Assembly: GCA_017543595.1 (NCBI GenBank)
Contig: JAFYFU010000041.1
Coordinates: forward strand, 1-64,000
Source of the DNA: Ruminococcus sp.
GTDB lineage: Bacteria > Bacillota > Clostridia > Oscillospirales > Ruminococcaceae
DNA length: 64,000 bases
Reading direction: 5' to 3'
In this document: positions 46,291 through 53,460 of the stretch, in pieces
How positions within the stretch are numbered: the first letter of the stretch is position 1
Layout of the letters: each line of letters opens with the position of its first letter
Notes under the pieces: model-generated
The model's input: the letters and a program-made list of their open reading frames with translations, nothing else
What the model was told of the DNA's origin: nothing
Database searches by the model: none
Program-made: the position numbers and the translations under genes

Positions 46291-47882
46291 TTATTTCTTC
46301 TCCTTAACAGTACGATAATGCCTGCCGCTGCAACAATGAACGGTATGACATAGATAACAACGATTTTTATTACATTTATCTCACCCGTTGTGGGAGCAAT
46401 AGTTGCCTGTTGAAGAGCTTTTTCAGATATTGTGACACCGCCCTCCTTGCCTGTCATTGTGTTTACCATGCCGAGAATAACGGCTGAATTATTGTAAGTG
46501 CTTGTGTTTGAAATAAGACCGTTGTCAACCATGAAAGAACTTCCGAGAACAAGCATATTGCTTCTGAGAGTAGCCATGCCCGAAGATGTTTCTTTTTTGG
46601 AGATAACAGCGGCATTGTATTCGCCTTTTTCGCTCTTGTCCCCGTCCTTGGTCATTTCTTGAAGGTATGCTGTATCCGTGGATTTGAGAACAACAGTTGC
46701 AACGCTTTCGCTGTTCTTTGAAAGTACGGTAATGTTTCTGTTATAGGGTGCGGCTATCGGGAGAGATGTATTTGCAAGAGTTCCGACAGAATCATTGTCC
46801 GCAATATTAAGCATTACAGCCGCATCAACAACACCGAGACTCTGAATCGGGGCTTGTATCATATTTTCGTCAAGTATTATTGAACTTTCAACCTGTATTT
46901 TCCAGTCTGCGAGAAATTCGTCAATATTTGTGAGATTTGCGGAATTGAGATGAGGAATGTATATCATGTTCTTTCCGTAATTTCCGTCATTGTAGAGGAA
47001 ATCTCCCATTTTGTCTATTATATCCGAGGAGAAATCCACATTCGGAACAGGCAGTACAATCATATCATAGTCATCTGGTGACATATCGTCAGATGTATCT
47101 ATTTCAGTGCAGTCATAGCCGTTCTTAGATAGAAGTTCCTCAAAAGATTTAACAACTCCCGCATAACTTGATTCATATATGGCATTTTTGTTCATGCTTG
47201 TTATGAATCCCACGCTTACGGGGTTTGCATCTGTTACGGACATAATTGCGGAAGTGAGTGTACTTTCTCCGACAAATGCCATAGTTATGTTGTTCTGTGT
47301 GCTTGTCTGCGAAGGGCTTATCATGGAAACAACTTCATCATTTCCGATAACTTTTATTCTTTCGCCCGAAAATACGACAATATTTCCCTCTGAGATTTCG
47401 CCGTTATAGTATTTGCTGTAACGTGTAACTATATCGGGGTCTTTGTTTATGTCAACATATTTTACGGTAATTTTTCCCTTGCTGTTTTCGGCATACATTG
47501 AATACTTGTCAAGAATTTCGGGTATCATCTCATAGGGCATATCAACATTAACACCGTAATAGTTTGCATACATCTGCTTGAAATAATTACCCATTGATGC
47601 AAATGTATCCTTTGTGCAGGTAACGGTTATTTCAATGTCTTTGTCAAGATTTTTGACTGCGTTTATTGAATCTTCCGAAAGTTCATATCTCTTGTCGGGT
47701 GTGAGGTCAAGTTTAAGGGGATAGCGGTCTGAAAGAATACCGCACATGAGGTTTATAACCACAACTATTGCTATAACAAGTACCATTACAATCAAGGACA
47801 TTGAACCGAATTTCAGTTTCTTGAAATTCTTTGGTGTCTTTGAAGTTTTTACACCTGATTCGTTTGTTTCTTTTTTGCTCAT
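46287..47882 (-). CDS. GldG-like ABC-type auxiliary protein
   Basis: 531 residues from the ATG at 47882 (MSKKETNESGVKTSKTPKNF); the ATG at 47900 overlaps the GGGAGG ribosome site. N-terminal membrane segment (about 30-55), a long extracellular ABC_transp_aux/GldG domain (LDLTPDKRYELSEDSINAVKNLDKDIEITVTC, NIVVFSGERIKVIG, DYDMIVLPVPNVDF) and a C-terminal membrane segment (about 505-527, IVVIYVIPFIVAAAGIIVLLRRR). It is the accessory partner of the ABC-2 permease. In Bacteroidetes the homologues serve gliding; in Firmicutes their role is undefined. Confidence 0.9.
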   Translation of the reverse strand: MSKKETNESGVKTSKTPKNFKKLKFGSMSLIVMVLVIAIVVVINLMCGILSDRYPLKLDLTPDKRYELSEDSINAVKNLDKDIEITVTCTKDTFASMGNYFKQMYANYYGVNVDMPYEMIPEILDKYSMYAENSKGKITVKYVDINKDPDIVTRYSKYYNGEISEGNIVVFSGERIKVIGNDEVVSMISPSQTSTQNNITMAFVGESTLTSAIMSVTDANPVSVGFITSMNKNAIYESSYAGVVKSFEELLSKNGYDCTEIDTSDDMSPDDYDMIVLPVPNVDFSSDIIDKMGDFLYNDGNYGKNMIYIPHLNSANLTNIDEFLADWKIQVESSIILDENMIQAPIQSLGVVDAAVMLNIADNDSVGTLANTSLPIAAPYNRNITVLSKNSESVATVVLKSTDTAYLQEMTKDGDKSEKGEYNAAVISKKETSSGMATLRSNMLVLGSSFMVDNGLISNTSTYNNSAVILGMVNTMTGKEGGVTISEKALQQATIAPTTGEINVIKIVVIYVIPFIVAAAGIIVLLRRRNK

Positions 47883-47899
47883 CTGAAAATTTCCTCCCA

Positions 47900-48604
47900 T
47901 TAACCCCAGCGTCTTTTGTCAAGTACCCTGACCGTAAAGAAATTAAAAAGAAATGCGGTACTTATGAAAAATACAACACTCGGCAGACTGAATACTCCTC
48001 TGGTAAATTCAATGTATTTTGAATAGAAAGAAAAGCTTAAAACGATTTTTTTCAATGTTTCATTGGATATGTTCGCTGCAAATGTATCAAGAAGATAAAG
48101 CATGAAAAGCACAAGCATACTTGCAACGGCTGATGCCATCTGATTTTCCGTAAGTGATGATACGAAAATTCCTATTGCTATGAATCCCGCACCGAGGAAA
48201 AGCATTGCAAAATAATTTCCAAGAAGCGTTGTCCATACGATATTTCCGAGATAGCCTAAAATTATTGAATAGACAAATACTATGCTTTCAGCTATGATAA
48301 AAAGTGTAAGTGCCGAAAAATATTTGCCCAAAACTATTGACCAAAGCCCGACAGGTGCGGTCAATAATCCCTGGTCTGTACGGTTTTTCTTTTCCTCGCT
48401 CATAAGTTTCATTGTGAGAATGGGTATCAGGAAAAGAACGATTATAAACATTGAGCCGAACATATTTGAAGTTTCGGTTGTTCCGCTGAGAATTACTCCG
48501 TTGTAGAAAAATATTCCCGAAAGAAGAAAGAACACCGTAAGAAATACATATGCAACGCCCGAAGTAAAAAACGCACCCATTTCACGCCTGTATATAGCTC
48601 CCAT
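47900..48604 (-). CDS. ABC-2 type permease (GldF-like)
   Basis: 234 residues with six membrane segments (about 15-38, 50-72, 95-120, 133-158, 162-180, 208-230). It starts MGAIYRREMGAFFTSGVAYVF, matching GldF-like permeases, and contains the EEKKNRTDQGLLTAPVGLWSIVLGKYF loop that contacts the ATPase. The start codon overlaps the ATPase stop (TAATG), so translation is coupled. Confidence 0.92.
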   Translation of the reverse strand: MGAIYRREMGAFFTSGVAYVFLTVFFLLSGIFFYNGVILSGTTETSNMFGSMFIIVLFLIPILTMKLMSEEKKNRTDQGLLTAPVGLWSIVLGKYFSALTLFIIAESIVFVYSIILGYLGNIVWTTLLGNYFAMLFLGAGFIAIGIFVSSLTENQMASAVASMLVLFMLYLLDTFAANISNETLKKIVLSFSFYSKYIEFTRGVFSLPSVVFFISTAFLFNFFTVRVLDKRRWG

Positions 48605-49668
48605 TATTCCTGACCTCCGTTCTGTTTTTCGGTTGCGACAAGTTCGCCCTTTTCGTTGACATTCAAATCAATCACGGGGGCTGAACTCTCATCACTGCGG
48701 GGTACCTGAATATCGCTTGAAGTAATTCTGAGGAATATATCTTCAAGAGTGAGGTCTGAAAGTTGCAGCATTAAAATATTCCAGTTGTTTTCACGGCACA
48801 TCTGATTCAAGGCACGGCGGATATCAACTTTTTCCTCTGCCTCCACATCATAATCATAGATACCCTTTTCACGTTCCATATCTGCACGGACATATTTAAC
48901 ACCGTCAATTTTTCTGATAGCGGAAACGATTTTGTCCTTGTCGGCTGCGGTATGGGTATCGCCTTCTATTCTAAGGGTCATTTTATGTTCGTTTGTTATA
49001 TTTTTTGCAATTTCGTCCGCTGTACCGTCAGCGGCAACAACTCCCTTGTTGATAATTATTATCCTGTCGCAGACAGCCTGAATTTCGGGGAGTATATGCG
49101 ATGAAAGTATAACTGTATGGCTTTTTCCGAGTTTTTTAATCAGGGTTCTTATTTCAATAATCTGATTCGGGTCAAGTCCGACAGTCGGCTCGTCAAGTAT
49201 AAGCACAGGCGGATTGTTTATAAGTGCCTGAGCAAGTCCCACTCTCTGCTTATAGCCCTTTGAAAGATTTCGGATAAGTCTGTTTCTCACGTTTGAAAGC
49301 TGACACAGGGCGCAGACATCATTGAGATGTGCTTTTCTCGGGAGCTTGCATTTTTTCAAATCATATACAAAGCCCAGATATCCGTCAACGGTCATATCCA
49401 CATAAAGGGGCGGAATTTCGGGCAGATATCCGATAGATGCCTTAGCTTTTATCGGTTCTTCAAGAATATCCGTTCCGTTGATTAGAATTTGTCCCGATGT
49501 TGATGAAATATAGCCCGTAAGCATATTCATTGTGGTTGATTTTCCTGCTCCGTTAGGTCCGAGAAAGCCGAGAATCTCACCTTTTTCGACTTTGAAGCTG
49601 ATATCGTTTACGGCTTGCTTGTCGCCGTATCGTTTTGTAAGGTGTTTAACCTCAATCATTCGGTTCAC
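48604..49668 (-). CDS. ABC transporter ATP-binding protein (GldA-like)
   Basis: 354 residues. Walker A GPNGAGKSTTMNMLTGYIS, Q-loop, signature LSKGYKQRVGLAQAL, Walker B VLILDEPTVGLDPNQ and switch His in ILSSHILPE are intact. The first 230 residues are the nucleotide-binding domain; the C-terminal about 120 form the accessory domain seen in GldA/CcmA-type proteins. It drives the downstream permease. First gene of the four-gene operon, with AAAGGAG before the start. Confidence 0.95.
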   Translation of the reverse strand: MNRMIEVKHLTKRYGDKQAVNDISFKVEKGEILGFLGPNGAGKSTTMNMLTGYISSTSGQILINGTDILEEPIKAKASIGYLPEIPPLYVDMTVDGYLGFVYDLKKCKLPRKAHLNDVCALCQLSNVRNRLIRNLSKGYKQRVGLAQALINNPPVLILDEPTVGLDPNQIIEIRTLIKKLGKSHTVILSSHILPEIQAVCDRIIIINKGVVAADGTADEIAKNITNEHKMTLRIEGDTHTAADKDKIVSAIRKIDGVKYVRADMEREKGIYDYDVEAEEKVDIRRALNQMCRENNWNILMLQLSDLTLEDIFLRITSSDIQVPRSDESSAPVIDLNVNEKGELVATEKQNGGQE

Positions 49669-49762
49669 TCCTTTAAGAAATTATTAATCCATAAAATAAC
49701 AGCAATATAATATTATCGCCTTTATGTGACAGCACGGTGAAAACAGTGCGAATTTTCTTTGA

Positions 49763-50647
49763 TTAATTATTTTTTACTCTTGATATATCTTTTTCTATCT
49801 GGTTTTTGAGTTCATCAAGGGACGAAAATTTTATTTCGGGGCGGATAAATTCAAGAAATTCAACGGTTATCGTTTTACCGTACAGATTTCCGCCGAAATG
49901 AAGAATATGCGTTTCGGCAAGGGGATTTCTTTCGCCTTTTACAGTCGGCTTTACGCCTATATTGGTTACTGACGGAAAACATTTTTCATCTATAAATGTT
50001 CTTGTCCTGTAAACTCCGAATTTCGGAACAAGCTGATTTTCCGCATAAAGCTGGTTTACTGTCGGAAAATTTATAGTCCTGCCTATCTGATTTCCACGGA
50101 CGACTTCCCCGAAAAGGCTGTACGCATTATGGGGATATAATTTTTCAACTTCGCCGTTTCTGAGCAATTCCCTGTATTTTTCGGAGGAAAAATGATTTTC
50201 TCCAAGCTTTGATATTTTTACTTCAAATCCGTATTTCTCGCCGAATGATTTTAATTCCGAAATACCGCAGGAAGCATTTTTCCCGAATCTGAAATTATCT
50301 CCGCAGACAACAGCACCGACATTCATTATATTCACAAGGATTTTTTCAACAAACTCCTCACCCGTCATATTTCTGACTTCATCAAAATCAGGGGAAAGCA
50401 CATATCTGATATTTTTTGAAATTTTTTCGAGTTTCTGGCGGTTTGTATATATATACTCAAAGGGTTTCCCGTGCTTGATTTTTATTGATTCCGTCCTGAA
50501 AGTAAATACAGACGGCGCATAATTCCGCATGGAATACATTCCCGCATTTCTCAAAATAAGTTCGTGACCCTCATGAACTCCGTCAAAAAGTCCGAGTGCA
50601 GCGGCAGTTTTTTCCTTAATCCTGTCATTGAGTGTTATTTCGGTCAT
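49763..50647 (-). CDS. ribF: Bifunctional riboflavin kinase / FAD synthetase
   Basis: 294 residues. The N-terminal FAD synthetase domain (1-165) has the nucleotidyl-transferase GLFDGVHEGHELIL and GDNFRFGKNASCG. The C-terminal flavokinase (about 170-290) has GEVVRGNQIGRTINFPTVN and GVYRTRTF. It makes FMN and FAD from riboflavin and ATP. In the truB-ribF part of the nusA-infB operon. Confidence 0.96.
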   Translation of the reverse strand: MTEITLNDRIKEKTAAALGLFDGVHEGHELILRNAGMYSMRNYAPSVFTFRTESIKIKHGKPFEYIYTNRQKLEKISKNIRYVLSPDFDEVRNMTGEEFVEKILVNIMNVGAVVCGDNFRFGKNASCGISELKSFGEKYGFEVKISKLGENHFSSEKYRELLRNGEVEKLYPHNAYSLFGEVVRGNQIGRTINFPTVNQLYAENQLVPKFGVYRTRTFIDEKCFPSVTNIGVKPTVKGERNPLAETHILHFGGNLYGKTITVEFLEFIRPEIKFSSLDELKNQIEKDISRVKNN

Positions 50648-50656
50648 ACACTCACC

Positions 50657-51550
50657 TCATGCAAAATTTTTGCGGACGCAAAGAACATTGTTTTCATAAT
50701 CAGCCTTTGCAACTCCTATAAAAACGCCGTCAGAACCGTAAACGGAATATTCCGTTATATTTTCTTTGATATTTTTGATTCTTGCAAGGTCAAGCCTTAC
50801 ACCGTTCTTATACATTCTTGTCTGCACTTCATTCAGATAAATTTTATCAAGTGAAGAAAATATTCTCTCTGTCGGGATAATTAAATCTTCAATATAATTC
50901 TCATCGACTGCTTTTTTTATGCTGTCAAAATCGTAGCAGTCATCAAGAGTGAATCCCCCCGAAGAAGTCCTCATAAGTGAAGTCATAATTCCTCCGCAGT
51001 TGAGTTTTTCCCCGATATCATTTATAAGTGTTCGCACATAAGTACCTTTTCCGCAGAATATTTCAAGAGTGCCTGTGCGTGTTTCCTCATTGTATTCGGT
51101 GATTTGGATTTTCTCGACAAAAATTTCCCTTGCGGGTCTTTCAACTTCAATGCCTTTTCTTGCGAGGTCATAAAGTCTCTGACCGTTCACCTGCACAGCC
51201 GAATACATGGGAGGTGTCTGTAATATTTTCCCTGTAAAATCATTCAGAACGGATTTTATATCGTCATATTTTACGGGAATATCGAAAGTTTTAAGTATCT
51301 CTCCCGTGATATCCTGAGTATCCGAGACAAGTCCGAATTTAAAGCCTGCACGGTAGCTTTTTGAGTTGTCGGGCATCATATCGCAGGCTTTCGCAGCCGT
51401 CCCCACAAAAACAGGAAGTACCCCCGTTGCCATAGGGTCGAGAGTACCGCCGTGTCCGAGTTTTCTTATTCTTAAAATTCCCCTGAGTTTTGCGACTACA
51501 TCAAAAGAAGTAAAGTCCTGCGGTTTATTGACACAAATTATGCCGTTCAT
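50657..51550 (-). CDS. truB: tRNA pseudouridine-55 synthase
   Basis: 297 residues. Starts MNGIICVNKPQDFTSFDVV; the catalytic Asp lies in GHGGTLDPMATGVLPVFVG; TruB marks YSAVQVNGQRLYDLARKGIEVERPAREIFV and KGTYVRTLINDIG follow. It isomerises U55 in the T-loop of tRNAs. The start overlaps the nrnA stop by 4 bases. Confidence 0.97.
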   Translation of the reverse strand: MNGIICVNKPQDFTSFDVVAKLRGILRIRKLGHGGTLDPMATGVLPVFVGTAAKACDMMPDNSKSYRAGFKFGLVSDTQDITGEILKTFDIPVKYDDIKSVLNDFTGKILQTPPMYSAVQVNGQRLYDLARKGIEVERPAREIFVEKIQITEYNEETRTGTLEIFCGKGTYVRTLINDIGEKLNCGGIMTSLMRTSSGGFTLDDCYDFDSIKKAVDENYIEDLIIPTERIFSSLDKIYLNEVQTRMYKNGVRLDLARIKNIKENITEYSVYGSDGVFIGVAKADYENNVLCVRKNFA

Positions 51551-52500
51551 TTTTCCATAGCCTTTCTTACTGCTTCCGTGAGACAGTCCTTGACATATTC
51601 AATATCTCCACGCATTTTACAGCCTGCGGCTTTTACATGACCGCCTCCGCCCATATTCTGGGCAATTTCGGAAACATTAACCTTGTCTGCCGAACGGAAG
51701 GAACATTTTAATTCTCCGTCAGCCTTTTCACGGATAAGTATACCGACTTCCGCAGTTTCAAGCTGTATGGTAAGCGGTGCAAGACCTTCAAGTTCCTCAA
51801 TTTCAACGTTGAGTTCCTTCATCATAGCCTGAGTTACGGCAAGTATTACAAGTTTTCCGTCAAGACGCTCGTCAAACAAATCGACAGCCTTTGCTTCAAG
51901 GCGCATTTTTCCCTTTGATTTCACATCAAACATATAGCGGTTTATTTTAGCAAAATTTATGTCGTAGGTGCGTTTCATCTCCGCAGCGATTTCGTGAACC
52001 CTTGCGGTCGTACATTCATACTTGAAACAGCCCGTATCCGTTGCCATTCCCGTATAAAGACTCATCGCACAGTGACGGGTGATATTAACGCCCATATATT
52101 TTGCAAGGTCATAAATTACTTCGCAGGCTGCTGCGGCATCGGCATTGAGGAGGGTTTTTTTCGCATAATCCTTATTTGAAACATGGTGGTCTATGCAGAA
52201 ATCAACCCTGTCGCCGTAGATTTTCTCATATTTCCCCATAAGCTGGGTATCAGCGACATCGACCGATATAATTGTCTTTGGTTCAAATTCCTCACCTGCG
52301 CCGATACTTGTTATAAAATCGTATCTTTTTGGGAAACTGTCGCTGCACACAACTCTGCTTCTTATGCCGAGTTCCGAGAGAATATCTTTAAGCCCGAAAC
52401 CTGCTCCCACGCAGTCACCGTCAGGGCTTTGATGAGTTATTATAACTGCATCTTCCGCAGTTCTTAATATCTTAGATGCTTCTTCAAAATCTATATACAT
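51547..52500 (-). CDS. nrnA: NrnA-like DHH/DHHA1 phosphoesterase
   Basis: 317 residues. DHH domain with ITHQSPDGDCVGAGFGL, SVDVADTQ, DHHVSNKDYAKKTLL (DHH signature) and CEVIYDLAK, and a DHHA1 domain ending GGGGHVKAAGC. NrnA degrades oligoribonucleotides and pAp. Its place between rbfA and truB is standard for Firmicutes. Confidence 0.95.
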   Translation of the reverse strand: MYIDFEEASKILRTAEDAVIITHQSPDGDCVGAGFGLKDILSELGIRSRVVCSDSFPKRYDFITSIGAGEEFEPKTIISVDVADTQLMGKYEKIYGDRVDFCIDHHVSNKDYAKKTLLNADAAAACEVIYDLAKYMGVNITRHCAMSLYTGMATDTGCFKYECTTARVHEIAAEMKRTYDINFAKINRYMFDVKSKGKMRLEAKAVDLFDERLDGKLVILAVTQAMMKELNVEIEELEGLAPLTIQLETAEVGILIREKADGELKCSFRSADKVNVSEIAQNMGGGGHVKAAGCKMRGDIEYVKDCLTEAVRKAMEK

Positions 52501-52530
52501 AATTCCTCCGCTCTGTCTTTTGTTTCCGCA

Positions 52531-52869
52531 TCAAAGCAAATCATTAAGCTTTTTGCTTATTTCTGCGCCTCTTTCGATAGAATTATCGGCTATGAAAGTC
52601 AGTTCGGGGGATTTACGCATTTTAAGCCTGTTGAAAAGTTCTCTGCGGATAAATCCCGATGCACTTTTAAGCCCCTGAACGCTTTCCTTTGTTTTTTCCA
52701 TACCGCCAAGACTTGAAACATAAACCTTGCAGTTTGACATATCGCCTGAAAGGTCAGCCCTTACGATTGTGAGCATTTTATCAATTCTTGGGTCTTTGAG
52801 TTCTCTCAGGATAGCTGTGAGTTCTCTTTTTATATCTTCTGCCATACGGCTGTTTTTAAAATTCGGCAT
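52531..52869 (-). CDS. rbfA: Ribosome-binding factor A
   Basis: 112 residues, a single KH-like RbfA domain (RMAEDIKRELTAILRELKDPRI, SKVYVS-like NCKVYVSSLGG, FIRRELFNRLKMRKSPELTFIADNSIERG). It binds immature 30S subunits and helps 16S rRNA 5' maturation. GGAG 7 bases before the ATG is supplied at the exact end of hairpin element C. Confidence 0.96.
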   Translation of the reverse strand: MPNFKNSRMAEDIKRELTAILRELKDPRIDKMLTIVRADLSGDMSNCKVYVSSLGGMEKTKESVQGLKSASGFIRRELFNRLKMRKSPELTFIADNSIERGAEISKKLNDLL

Positions 52870-52874
52870 AATTA

Positions 52875-53008
52875 CTCCTATTTAAAATCGTCAATTTTTG
52901 CCTTTTAAGGCTTGTGCTTTCGTTCACTTCACTTTGTTCCGTTCACTTTCAGCACAAGGGCAAAAATTTCCTCTTATTTAAAATCGTCAATTTTCGCTCT
53001 TGTTTAGC
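52875..53008 (-). repeat. Hairpin element copy C plus truncated copy C'
   Basis: Minus strand, full copy (about 52875-52975): AGAGGA, arm AATTTTTGCC, inner arm CTTGTGCT, loop GAAAGTGAACGGAACAAAG plus TGAAGTGAACGAA, AGCACAAG, CCTTAAAA, arm GGCAAAAATT, TGACGATTTTAAAT, then the rbfA GGAG. Immediately upstream (about 52976-53005) lies only the right end of another copy: ACAAGAGCGAAAATT, TGACGATTTTAAAT. It starts at the stop codon of the preceding gene. Confidence 0.85.
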
Positions 53009-53428
53009 TTAGAGATTAAGAACAAATCCGCCCGAATTTTCCTCATGTTCTTTGGATTCTTCCGTATCTTCGGAGGAATATTCCTGTTCCCCTCCGAAAA
53101 ATCCGCCGTCAAAGACAGCCTGCGGAAAGGTATCCTCTACCTTTACCGCAGTAAAATCGGGGACTTCCTCATCGCTGTTCTCATCATAATAGAGGTCTGC
53201 ATATTTGCAGTATTCGGGTTCAAGTTCGGTATCCTGCACGGGTCTTTCAATTCCCATAAGGTCGTCCTGCACTTCTTCGGGTGCTTCAAAGGGATTGCTT
53301 TTGCCTTGAAGAATCATTTTTACGGACTCAAAAAAGAATATATCCACAGGTCCGAAATCTTCCCACGCAAGTGCCTCGTCACAATATCTTATCATATCAG
53401 CGTTACTCATTCTGCTGTTGTCGTCCAT
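53009..53428 (-). CDS. Unknown acidic protein between infB and rbfA
   Basis: 139 residues from the ATG at 53428 (MDDNSRMSNADMIRYCDEAL) with GGGAGGAG 7 bases upstream; an earlier ATG overlaps that site. The N-terminal 60 residues look helical (ALAWEDFGPVDIFFFESVKMILQGKSNPFE); the rest is strongly acidic and probably disordered (DENSDEEVPDFTAV, SSEDTEESKEHEEN). No signal peptide or membrane segment. I do not recognise it. It lies in the infB-rbfA gap and is almost surely co-transcribed. Confidence 0.75.
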   Translation of the reverse strand: MDDNSRMSNADMIRYCDEALAWEDFGPVDIFFFESVKMILQGKSNPFEAPEEVQDDLMGIERPVQDTELEPEYCKYADLYYDENSDEEVPDFTAVKVEDTFPQAVFDGGFFGGEQEYSSEDTEESKEHEENSGGFVLNL

Positions 53429-53460
53429 ATCAAATCTCCTCCCTGACATCACAAATTAAA

